Positions 23,301 through 32,400 of a stretch of DNA of 43,797 nt are shown in pieces. The translations under genes and the position numbers were made by a program. The notes below the pieces were generated by a model. The model was not told the DNA's origin and made no database searches. It worked only from the letters and a program-made list of their open reading frames with translations. The stretch is from positions 1 to 43,797 of the IMG/VR virus record IMGVR_UViG_3300008450_007695. One strand, 5' to 3'. The DNA is from a virus. The stretch's first letter is position 1. Each line of letters starts with the position of its first letter.

Positions 23301-24403
23301 TTAAAGATATCATTTGCTTCTTGTTGTGCTAGAATATTAGCACGTTCAACTGCACTAAATGCAGAGCTCAACATTGGATCTCCTAAACGAGAAAGATTAA
23401 GAGTTTCTATAGAAAGTTTATTAGCATCAATAAGATGCTTATAAATTTCATCTTGTGTAAGATTTCTTCCTGAATACTCTTGCACAAAAGCAGTAACCTG
23501 CTGACGTGCTAGAGCTGTTAATCTTGCTTGTAAATCAGCTGCTTTAGCGGCACGTCCTCTAAACTCTTCACGAATAGCAGGAGTATCAAATTCATACTGA
23601 TCAAGAATAATATGCTCATCTGCAGGTGTCGAAAAATCACCAGCTTTAATCCATAAATTAACAATACGCTGTGCATAAGTCAAATCATCCGCACTAACAG
23701 CAGGATTTTTAAGCAACTCTTCTACTTCTTTTAACTGTACATCACCGAATTGTAGTACTTCTTCAAATCCTTCAATACCTTGAGAACGCACTATACGTCC
23801 TTCTGCTTCATCAATTTCTTGTTTAAGTTCTATGATATTACCCGTGATGGTTTTCTTTTTATCTGCAGTATCTGCTTTTTTAAGTAAATCTTTTTGTCGA
23901 ATAAACTCTGATTGTAGTTTTTTAATTCGAACTTTTTCAGAAGATTCTATTTGATAAGGTGCAGAAGGGATAATATCTGAACTTTCAAATAAATCTAGCT
24001 GTCTTACTTGTTCTATGATAGATGCATTTGGATATGTGTTAACTAAATTTTCTACTGCCATCGGTTCTTGACGACGTAGATCTCTTAGTTGTTGCTGAGC
24101 TTTGTTTACTGGTAAGTAATTATACTTCATTTCTATCTTGAAAGTATTACCCCAAGCACGTGTAGCCTCAAAACTATGAGATGTATTATTACGTTGGTTG
24201 TAATTTCTTAGCTTACTTGCTAATCCTGCAGTGTTTTCTAGTGTTGGTTGGAAGCCTACAGCTTTTTTTATCTCTGTTGTAGGCTTTACATCTGGCATTT
24301 GAAAATTATTAAAAGCAAAAGCTTTGTGGGCAAGGTCTTCTCCCACTTGTTTTACTAACATTTTCCATTCTTTACTGTTCTTATTGGGACAAGCTATAGC
24401 CAT
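20396..24403 (-). CDS. Giant virion cargo/ejection protein with membrane-active segments
   Basis: A 1335-residue protein, last in the minus-strand block, 6 nt after the RNA polymerase gene. The start reads MAIACPNKNSKEWKMLVKQ. The first ~880 residues are helical and highly charged with coiled-coil stretches (EEEDEDEK, KKKELEKLL-type). Three hydrophobic stretches follow: about 895-920 (GLGWNLTSGFSNIGFGLISNLI), 1125-1160 (a Gly/Ile-rich AGIGIGTMMLPGIGTAIGAG type hairpin) and 1207-1228 (MLGLMGVALLLKAAI). This is typical of internal proteins that leave the capsid with the DNA and enter the host envelope. I assign it to the crAss-type cargo group by position and features. No enzyme motif was found. 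Confidence 0.65.
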   Translation of the reverse strand: MAIACPNKNSKEWKMLVKQVGEDLAHKAFAFNNFQMPDVKPTTEIKKAVGFQPTLENTAGLASKLRNYNQRNNTSHSFEATRAWGNTFKIEMKYNYLPVNKAQQQLRDLRRQEPMAVENLVNTYPNASIIEQVRQLDLFESSDIIPSAPYQIESSEKVRIKKLQSEFIRQKDLLKKADTADKKKTITGNIIELKQEIDEAEGRIVRSQGIEGFEEVLQFGDVQLKEVEELLKNPAVSADDLTYAQRIVNLWIKAGDFSTPADEHIILDQYEFDTPAIREEFRGRAAKAADLQARLTALARQQVTAFVQEYSGRNLTQDEIYKHLIDANKLSIETLNLSRLGDPMLSSAFSAVERANILAQQEANDIFKKLDELTTKFLKKSGNSYDILKQRTAGGLETGRLVDRFSDEFYKKRNELIDQAFNRRDKNTGKTKKDSALIKNFFDWNRANTIMFDPRILFPDSLPEDTLVPEEFVYNYKTFTEEQKAAHIADLKKQLGEKGYNLFIDRAKNKIEKFQQERTVVYDSIQNNANWSQDEKDVKFKEWLRENSPYAMMDMQEDPSLRIKPDNSYYAVHGLREYIIQVPRRFADGKETGWYDKNFDKIEADEDLLAYHNYIRDTLKSLNYLLPPQKKRIMGVGVLPTLEKTLLDLFSEKGMMVGITPLWDKFKQLQTTTDFATSITSDIDPLTGDIEQSVQIQYIQDTDSRVNELVREKSIAFRQQTGNPPTAEDRKKFKEEARDMLSKDKSWDISKVLKAYALNILAYKHKTNIEPQIKLVEQAFRERKELQTNRAGQVQTKTINGKQVPVTKEGLKNLNDSLDFFLKTFYGTGTRKVEGVTKTKLYTKEEELRKKELEKLLAEEEDEDEKTFLQAQIDALGGYRTASGVVDTALKFSTLKGLGWNLTSGFSNIGFGLISNLIEGADGRLINSANLRKAYMLTLNSIGRNMSADILFNDPNGAATKIRSLMDDWDILQTSANELYDNSQKSSLSKLKRFGPYTIQQRSEYLNQAPIMIAVLMDMKAKDPEGNEVSLWEAMGQNAKLKDGYTTDADIPKVIQKIKRISEMTHGDYNNQLKVKSTAAGRALSQFRTWMFEGFANRFEGEKVDDMLSYGMDTPYIRKGRYRSYTLGQLTTAGIGIGTMMLPGIGTAIGAGIGIIAGKIGGMQTQYSAVEDTLYSLKQLARKLMFMKPGYDTKFGEVDAANMRKNMMELHIMLGLMGVALLLKAAIDDDDEDQMMTNFLLNQTIRLRTDIGFYTNPLEFEKLTKTAIPMASLVQDSYELVSDIKKNFDDDKENDEFRSGPFKGDSKWAVHAGELIPGPAQAIRIYRSGSTIFDK

Positions 24404-24409
24404 TATAAA

Positions 24410-27400
24410 TTATTTACCACAAATTAACAAATATTTTTCATACATATCTTCATCCATTTCTCTTGTTGCAAGGAATTCATCAGAGAAAGCACGATTAAAT
24501 GCTTCCCAATCATCAGGTGAAGGTGTGAATGTATCTTTTTCTTGGAAACCAGAAGGTAGAGACTTTTTCTTAACAGCTGGAGATATTTTACTTGTATCTA
24601 GTTTTGGTGTTTGTGTAGAAGGTTCTGTAGTAGTATCAAATCCTGTTAGAGTTGCTTTTATTCCTGGAGCAGGCGCAAAAAATACATCGTCTTGTAGTGA
24701 TTTTCTTTGTGTAGAATCGATCAAATCAATAGTTTCTTTAACTGCAGAAGCTAAAGCTGTACCTGCTTTAATATCTATACCTAAAGAATTTAAGAGTTGT
24801 AACAACAAATCTTTGAGTTTATCCATCATAGACTTGTCTTCTACTTTTACTTTATTTAACCATGCCTGGAATCCTTGGTCAGTAAGCGCCATAGTAACAA
24901 ACTCTGTAAGTTTGATAGCACCGTAGTATTTACTTAAACCTTTATCTGTAGTAAAAGGAGTTCTTGTAGCAGGGTCTGCTTTTGCCCAAGTATTAAATTT
25001 TTCTATAAATTCATTTAACTCATTACGATTTCCTTGAGTTTCTAAATAATTAATATAACTTAACTGTAAAGCTTTTAGGTTATCAATAATCTTTACTTGT
25101 TCAGCAGTAAGTTTATCCATTCTACCTGCCTGATAATCTCTAATCGCCTCTCCTGTAAAAGTATGAATTAGTTCATGTGCTACAGTATTAGCAAGATCGT
25201 TAACTGTTTTATGATTTTGATGATTTAAATTTATAAACAAAGTCTTAGTTGCATATTCATATCTGCCTCGAACACCAGCTTCTTTTACAAACTCAAATTT
25301 AAATCCTTCTGGAAATATTAAACTATGAAGTTTTTCTAAAAGTAATTTGTTAGTAGTACTAACAGTAGGATCGGATAGTAGTCTATCAACTAGGTCATCA
25401 AATGCTCGTTTACCTGACATGTTTGTATCTACACCTAGTTGATTAGGTGGAGTTTGTTGTACAGGATTGTTTACAATATTAGGATCAAATGTCTTAGTAG
25501 GTTTAACAAGAACACCTTGGATTGTGGTACCTGGAGCAACTACGCTTGGTTTGTTGTCTTTAATCTTAGGTTGATAAACAGGAACAACTACAGCATTCTG
25601 TGAGTTATACTGTGTAAAACCATAAGTACCTTGTAGTACAGGAATACGGTTGTATTTACGAGTAGATTCATCAAACTCGTATAATGCGTACTTAGATTTA
25701 TTATTCTTATTATCATCTCTGATAGTTAAGAAATGCGTCTGTGTCTCAGTCATATCTCCAGATACAGGATCTACAACACTTACAAAATTTCTTTCTAATG
25801 CTTCTTTATCTAACTCAAATGATTCTGGAACTGTACTTACTTTACCTTTTAAGTCGCCAAGAGATATTGTTTTAGCAAGGTTTGGATTATTTTGAATGTA
25901 TTGACGAGTAAAACTACTAGGCATGCTATAAATAGGGTTGCCTAAATCGTCAACTATTCCACCAAAAGTACGTTCAAAATCAAAAGGAATTCCTTGCAGA
26001 TAGTTGCCAAACCCTAAAGTTTTTAAGTATCCAATAGGAATATAGCGCATGTATTGTTTAGAACCTTGTATACCGCCTTCTAAGAAGGCCGCTGTAATAA
26101 GATCTTGTGCAAGAAGTCTAGTAGTATAATCAATACCGTTAAAGTTTCCTAGAGGAACGTTTTTAGAAAGCAAATATGCAAAGCCTGCATAAATGCTGCG
26201 CTCGTCAAAATTAGCAGCATTACTAGACTCAAAGTTAATTCTTGAAACATCTCCATTACTGTTAAAGTTAAACGTAAGTTTATTTAAGAATTGATTGTTT
26301 TGATACCAAGGTTGAGTAGATAACTCTTGTAGTATAGTAGCAAGACTTTTGTTTTCACCTTCTTTATCGATAAATAATCTTGCTCTTTCTTCATCTGGAT
26401 TGCCTAAAAATAAACTACTTCCTTCATTAGAATAAAAGTAAGATTTAATATCTTGGAAAATTTCTGTTTGTACATCGGATAACTTAGTGCTGCTAGCAAT
26501 TACTTTATCTCCACTAGGAATATGTTTAAGAACTTCTTTAAATATTGTTTGAAATCCGTCTGTATTATACGGAAAATATGGAGCGTAAATATTATTAGCA
26601 AACATAGTTCCGTATTTAGAAGCATATCCACTAATAGTTGTTGGTACAAACTCTTTATTTTCTATTGTACCTAGTAGACTATTTGCATTAAATACATTAG
26701 ATAAAGGAAGGTTTTCAATCTGAGTTACTTTAGTATTAGTTTCTAACAAAGATTTGGGAATGCCTTTAGATGCAGTATTAATAGCTGATTGTATTTTCTT
26801 AATTTCTTCACCTATTCCATCAAGTTTTAAAAACTTATTTAAAATCATTAACTGTCCTATATTATAGTCAGTTGATTTAGTAGGATTAAATTTAGTCTCT
26901 TTTAGGTTTTCTAAAAGTTGTTCTCCAGACATGTCACCTAATTTTTCATAGGCTAACATTTGACTTTCAGAAGCTTCTGTTAATTTATTTTCAGGGTCGT
27001 ATTTTTTACGAAGCTCCTGCATCAATTCTGCTTGGAAGTTAGCATTATATTTACTAGTAGTAGATCGATTAGCTTTTATTCGATCTAAGTACTCCCAAAT
27101 GATGTCTTGAGTAATAAGCCCTGCTATATCTGTTTCTTCAAACCCAAACATTACCATAGCACGTATTGCGCCAAAAGTATCTGAGTTAATATTTAGTTTA
27201 TCAAGAATCTGCTCTTTTTCGTTATCTACTGCAGTAGACTGTAGTGCTCGAATAATTGCTGATTTAAATTTAAGAGACTCTTTTTCTTCTTTAGTAAGCT
27301 CACGTTTTTCTGCTTTAGCTCTATTAATAAGAGCTTGAGATTTAAGAGTATATGGATTAGACATATCTCCTTTAGAAACAAACTCTCCAAATGTTGCTAC

Positions 27401-28939
27401 AGGCATATTAGCTTCTGCTAACTCTTGTGCAGTAGGAATACGTGGATTCATTGGTGTACCAAATAATTCTACATACGCTTCGTCATTAAGATTTTGATAA
27501 ACTAAATCTTTGCCTTGTGCATTAGCATTAAAAGTAGAATCAAGAGAAAATGATCCTACACCATCTTTACCTGCTGTTGCATTAATGTATTTAGTACGTT
27601 GATAAATATCAGAAAGAATAGTAACAGGTGTAGGGTTTACACCCTTCTCGGAACGTATTTTATTTACTTCTGCAGCTAGACCTGTAAATTCTCCAGAACC
27701 ATCAAGTGCAATAATACTAGCAATCACTTCAGGGTTAGTACTAGTCATTACATCTAAATGGATATCTAAGATCTTATTCTGTTTAGCTGCTACATAAGAA
27801 CGATTTAAGATCGATAAGCGATCTATTAATGTTTCGATTTGACCAGGCTCTAGAAATTTTTTATCCAAACTTCTTGTGATAATTTCATTAGCTTGCGACG
27901 CCAAAGTAGAATCAATATCATCTTTTTCTTCATTACTGTCTATAGTATTCTTAATGTAATCTCTTAGTATTTTATTTTCTTCTTTTGAAAGCTTTAATCT
28001 TTCTTGTATATCGTTTAAAGTTTCTTTAGCAATCTTAATTTGCGCTTCTATTTTTTTAGGATCAGATAGAAAGTTAGTATATAGCTTGCCATTTTGATAA
28101 AAATGATTGTACATGTATGTGTACAATTTATCAACGTCAAAGTCGGACCCCATTTGTTTAGTAAAATCTCTAGGCGCTAAGACTAAATCCCCCATTGCTT
28201 CTGGTAAAAATCCTACTATTTCTACAGCAGCCATAGAGTTACGGCTTTGAGTAGGAATACGGAATCCAAATAGTTGAAGTAGTTTTTCAGGAACTTTAGT
28301 AGTGTCTAATAAACCATCTTTTGTTAAAAATTCCTCTATGTTCAAGATTTCTCCACGCTCATTGCGAAACTTAAATGGAATCATAATTTGAGCAGGTAAC
28401 ATTTTACCTGTTGCAGGATCTACACGCAAAGGTTGTAACCCTTTAGTAGCATCAAATTTATTTGTGAATACGATATCAGAATTCTTTAAATCTCCTGCTG
28501 CAGCATCACCTTCTTTAATTTTAATCCCTTCTTCAGAGCCGAGTACATAAGAATTACCCGTAAACTTTTGTTTAACTACTTTATTACTAACGAGTGACGT
28601 AAGTAAACTTTCAAATTTATCTGCATAAGGAGATGCCCACAAAGGAATTTTAAAGTTTTGTTTGTCTTCTGTTAATTCTAAAGCAGACAACATGTTAGGC
28701 GCATATCCTTGGCGAGTTTTGATTTCTTGAGCAAGAATCTCAGCAAGTTTAACTGCGGGAATTGTAGTTCTTTCTATGATTTTTTTGTCAGCAACTTTAA
28801 CTTTAGAGCTATCTTTTTTAAATCCTGGAAGACTCAGCTTACCGTTAGCAACTAAAGTATCTAAAAGGCCTTCATTTAAAAGTGCCTTAAATTCATTTTC
28901 AGAGACCCAACGACCCCCTACAAAGTACTGACAAGCCAT
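24410..28939 (-). CDS. Virion RNA polymerase, beta-prime-like part, with C-terminal zincin domain
   Basis: A 1509-residue protein. Residues 266-270 (D-F-D-V-D, in MGSDFDVDKLY) match the metal-binding DxDxD loop of the beta-prime double-psi barrel (cellular DFDGD). About 40 residues earlier R227-I-P-T-Q231 matches the RAPTLH segment of beta-prime, and FTGNSYVLGS (126-135) matches its YSGRSV strand. This order identifies the two-barrel RNA polymerase known from crAss-like phage phi14:2. The C-terminal region has H1255-E-L-I-H1259 and a likely third ligand E1346 (LTEFVTMAL), a gluzincin-type protease. Such an enzyme would enter with the DNA and transcribe early genes. The beta-like half is probably in the 2702-residue protein upstream. 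Starts 5 nt after the ferritin gene. Confidence 0.85.
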   Translation of the reverse strand: MACQYFVGGRWVSENEFKALLNEGLLDTLVANGKLSLPGFKKDSSKVKVADKKIIERTTIPAVKLAEILAQEIKTRQGYAPNMLSALELTEDKQNFKIPLWASPYADKFESLLTSLVSNKVVKQKFTGNSYVLGSEEGIKIKEGDAAAGDLKNSDIVFTNKFDATKGLQPLRVDPATGKMLPAQIMIPFKFRNERGEILNIEEFLTKDGLLDTTKVPEKLLQLFGFRIPTQSRNSMAAVEIVGFLPEAMGDLVLAPRDFTKQMGSDFDVDKLYTYMYNHFYQNGKLYTNFLSDPKKIEAQIKIAKETLNDIQERLKLSKEENKILRDYIKNTIDSNEEKDDIDSTLASQANEIITRSLDKKFLEPGQIETLIDRLSILNRSYVAAKQNKILDIHLDVMTSTNPEVIASIIALDGSGEFTGLAAEVNKIRSEKGVNPTPVTILSDIYQRTKYINATAGKDGVGSFSLDSTFNANAQGKDLVYQNLNDEAYVELFGTPMNPRIPTAQELAEANMPVATFGEFVSKGDMSNPYTLKSQALINRAKAEKRELTKEEKESLKFKSAIIRALQSTAVDNEKEQILDKLNINSDTFGAIRAMVMFGFEETDIAGLITQDIIWEYLDRIKANRSTTSKYNANFQAELMQELRKKYDPENKLTEASESQMLAYEKLGDMSGEQLLENLKETKFNPTKSTDYNIGQLMILNKFLKLDGIGEEIKKIQSAINTASKGIPKSLLETNTKVTQIENLPLSNVFNANSLLGTIENKEFVPTTISGYASKYGTMFANNIYAPYFPYNTDGFQTIFKEVLKHIPSGDKVIASSTKLSDVQTEIFQDIKSYFYSNEGSSLFLGNPDEERARLFIDKEGENKSLATILQELSTQPWYQNNQFLNKLTFNFNSNGDVSRINFESSNAANFDERSIYAGFAYLLSKNVPLGNFNGIDYTTRLLAQDLITAAFLEGGIQGSKQYMRYIPIGYLKTLGFGNYLQGIPFDFERTFGGIVDDLGNPIYSMPSSFTRQYIQNNPNLAKTISLGDLKGKVSTVPESFELDKEALERNFVSVVDPVSGDMTETQTHFLTIRDDNKNNKSKYALYEFDESTRKYNRIPVLQGTYGFTQYNSQNAVVVPVYQPKIKDNKPSVVAPGTTIQGVLVKPTKTFDPNIVNNPVQQTPPNQLGVDTNMSGKRAFDDLVDRLLSDPTVSTTNKLLLEKLHSLIFPEGFKFEFVKEAGVRGRYEYATKTLFINLNHQNHKTVNDLANTVAHELIHTFTGEAIRDYQAGRMDKLTAEQVKIIDNLKALQLSYINYLETQGNRNELNEFIEKFNTWAKADPATRTPFTTDKGLSKYYGAIKLTEFVTMALTDQGFQAWLNKVKVEDKSMMDKLKDLLLQLLNSLGIDIKAGTALASAVKETIDLIDSTQRKSLQDDVFFAPAPGIKATLTGFDTTTEPSTQTPKLDTSKISPAVKKKSLPSGFQEKDTFTPSPDDWEAFNRAFSDEFLATREMDEDMYEKYLLICGK

Positions 28940-28944
28940 AGCAA

Positions 28945-29421
28945 TTATTTATTAAGTAGTTCTTGATCGAACAACAACATGTTATCAGTAAGCGCTAAAC
29001 GAGCAAGTAAATCCATGTACTCACCTACTGCTCCTACTTGATGAGTAGTAAAGTCTTGTAGTAACAATCTTACTTTCAGAGAAAGATCCATTTTGCAAGC
29101 AGATTCTTCGTATGCCATAAGCAAATCACGCTCCATTTCGTATGCCATCTCTAAAGCACCTTTAACATCTGTGCAATCACACTTCACAGCATCTAAAGCA
29201 TCAGTAGAAAGTTCTCCGCCTAAATCGTTGCAGAACTTTTCGATTTTATTATAATGATCTCGTTCTCCTAAAGACTCTTCAGTAAATAATTTTTCAGCGC
29301 CAAAGTAACCATTAGTCTTCATACGATTTGCTAAATGCAAATACGTATGAGAAGCAGTAAGCTCTAGACGGCCAAATTTATTGAGTTCTTTTTGTTCAAT
29401 ATCGGTAAGTAGCTTTTCCAT
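28945..29421 (-). CDS. Ferritin (bacterial FtnA-like), phage-encoded
   Basis: A 158-residue four-helix protein. Ferroxidase ligands are all in place with FtnA spacing: E20 (RLELTAS), Y27, E53 and H56 (GERDH), E97 (YEMERD), Q128 (THQVGAV). E. coli FtnA has E17, Y24, E50, H53, E94, Q127. The end MLLFDQELLNK matches the FtnA E-helix (LYFIDKEL), which lines the 24-mer fourfold axis; Dps lacks it. Cysteines C64, C81, C83, C109 are unusual. Its ATG overlaps the stop of the 2702-residue gene (TAATG), and the polymerase gene starts 5 nt after its stop, so it is co-translated with virion proteins. Predicted role: oxidise Fe(II) and store iron, in the virion or in early infection. I know of no described crAss-phage case. 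Confidence 0.9.
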   Translation of the reverse strand: MEKLLTDIEQKELNKFGRLELTASHTYLHLANRMKTNGYFGAEKLFTEESLGERDHYNKIEKFCNDLGGELSTDALDAVKCDCTDVKGALEMAYEMERDLLMAYEESACKMDLSLKVRLLLQDFTTHQVGAVGEYMDLLARLALTDNMLLFDQELLNK

Positions 29422-32400
29422 TAATCACAATTTTTAAACTGGTCATTCTCGTCGAAGAAGTAATTAATCTTAGAGTCTACTAAGCCTTCAACGATTTTAT
29501 CAAAGTTTTGATTTATAAAGTTAATTCTTTCTAGGTTATCAGCACCTATTTCATCTTCAAATTCTTGTAAAGCAGTCTGTTTCTTAATCGGCGATTTGAT
29601 TTTAGAGATAGCATCCATCTTTTCTGCTATCTTCTCAACCATTTCTGGATCGGCTTCTACTTCATTAAATTGTTCTAGAACATTGTCTTCAGTAATTTCT
29701 TCGTAAAGACCTAAACGTTTAGCAAGTTTTTTCTGATTGTACTCAAATAAATCTTGATAAGCACTGTTATATTCTTTAACTAGGTCTTTACCTGTTTTGT
29801 CTTTAGTTACTTGAACATCTAACAAGTCTACAAATAGTAATGCTCGTTCTTGGGTACCTACGTTGATTTCAGCTTTTTCTCGTTTATACGGTACATCTTG
29901 CTGAATTCTAAAGTTGCTACGATCTAGTACTAAAGTGTTTTCAGGTTTAACTTCAAAGTTATCTACAACATTGCCGTTGTCATCAAAAGTCTTAATTTCA
30001 CTAGCAACAGCACCTACTTTATTAGCAGTACCAAAAGATGCTCTAATAAATTTAGGTTGTCCTCCTGCAGTGATATCTTTAGATACACTTTCTTCGTACT
30101 TTTCTAATCCTTGTCGGATTTTGTCTATTTGTAAGCCTGCAGTAAACTGTGGAATAAGTGGAAAACTCGAAGATTTAATGTATACACGGCGGTCTGCATT
30201 GTCTTCTACACTTGTCATGTTACCCACATACACAGGTTTCATAGGCTGCATTACTAGTCCTAGTTCTTCATATGTAAGTTTTGTGTTGTTATTTATAACA
30301 CCTGCAGATTGCTGAGTTAGCTTCTTGTTAATAGTATTGTATTGGAAATCAGTAAGACGTCCTAATTGGTTTAATACATATAAGTGTTCTTTCCAAGTAG
30401 TGTATTCCTGAGCATCTGATCCTTCTATCTCTCCATAACCTTTTTTGCCGTCACTGTAATCTTTGTTAATCTTTTCAAAAAATTCTTTTTGTACAGAATC
30501 TTTAAGGTTATTACTTTTAAGTTTTTTATCTTGTAAGAATACTTGTAAGTATTTATTGTTAGCACTATCTGCCAACTCTAATCCTGGTGCAATATCTCCA
30601 GCAAGACGTTTACCCATATTGATAAAAGTTGCTGATAGATTTTCTAAAGTAGTGTTACCATCTTTAAACTTAGCATATAATGCAGGGTCTCCAGTAAACA
30701 ACTTCATCATTTCGCTGTTAGCAATAAGAGAGTTAAATACATAATCTGTAGCAGCAAAACGTACTCTAGCAGCTTCTCCTACACCTTTAGCAATGTTGGA
30801 CATGTAAGCAGAGTCTAAGAAAGTATACTTGTCAGTTACACGTCCTTTAGCGTCTTTTATAGTTTGTCCAATTCCAAGATTGTTCCAGTCTTCTAGCTTT
30901 TTATCTACAAGAGTGTTAAGAGTTTCTTGTAAGTAGTCGTATACAGCTTGTTTAACTTCTGGGTTAACTACAGCATCATTTCCTGAACGAACAAGGTCTC
31001 TGTAGTTTTGCATAGTGCCGTTTACTTCTACTATTAGATCGTTTAATGCTGGGAAGAAATAAAAATATTCAGGTTCGTATCCTGCAATATCTGACTTGCC
31101 TTCTAACACTGCGGCACGGATTCTGTTAATCTCTGGCTGTACTGTTGCTTGGTAAAGACTTTCTAAGTTAGCATCAGTAACACCTCCTGGCGTCACAACT
31201 ACTTGTTGGGCTAAAGCATTGACTACTAACATCGTAGTCTTATCCGACATTGTAGGATAGAAATAAGAAACTTTTCTGTAGGTCTTACCGTCAGCAACTT
31301 GTTTGCTTCCGTTAAAGAACATACCTAGTTTTACTAACTCATGTTCGTCGACAGTAAGTTTGTTTAGCTTACGGTCTTCTTGTGACTTAGTATACTGACG
31401 TTTAAGTGCTTCAAGAGATAGATAGTCTATACCTAAAGAACTTCTCATTAAATCTCCTGTTTCTCCATCTTGAGTAAGCGCTGCCAACCATAAGCTATCT
31501 CTTGTAAATGAGATTTTTTTAAGCTTGTCAATTAAGTCTTGATTAATAAACTTTTTATTATCACTGTCGTAACTAGTAAGATCGCGCATGCGATTTACTA
31601 GATAATTATTGTTACCGTAAGAATAAATAGTCTTAGTACCTGCACGGAAAGAATTACTAAAATTACTAGCAGTATTAATTGCTTCTAATTTAGATAATGC
31701 TTTGATTGCAGAATCTTTTAACAGTGACTTATCAGCTATTTTATCGGGGTTATTAGCAATAGCTTTAAGTTCTTCTTTTAGTACTTTTACTAACCCAGAA
31801 CTAGTATTAAAGAGTGCTTCCCAAGATTTACGGCCAGAATTGTTGTATTTACCAGCACGTAAATCTTTATAAGTAGCATCAGACAGTACAATACCAAAAT
31901 TACCTAACCATTTAGCTAATTCTTCATTTGTTACGTCTTTAGGATTTTTTTCCCATTCAGAAGCAATAGTTACTATATCATCTACTACTTCCTTATTGTA
32001 TATATAATCACCTGCTTCGTTAACTAAAATAAGATTATTACCTGGTTTTAAAAGATTGCTACCCCAATAATCTCTGAGGCGCTCTTCCATAGCACTAGAA
32101 TTACTTGACCAACGTTGTAGAGAATAATTACCATATTGATCTTTATTCCACATAATAAACTTCATACCGATATGATGTTTAGCCATATCTGATACAAACT
32201 CATTTTTAATTCTTTCTGGAGAATTTTCTATGTTGTCAATAACAGTTTGTAACCATGGGAATGCTTCAGTATATAATCCTAAAGTATCTAACATTATATC
32301 TAAGTCGGCAGGTTTATTTGCCAATAACATATGGAGAGTGTCGTAAACTTGATCAAAAGGAATGATTTCTGGGAAACCTAATTCATTAGTCATTACGGCA

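Noticed and set aside
28940-29421. The ferritin frame as a Dps protein
   Set aside because: Ligands lie within one subunit in FtnA order (E20, E53, H56, E97, Q128) and a ferritin-type E-helix is present. Dps has its site at the subunit interface and lacks the E-helix.
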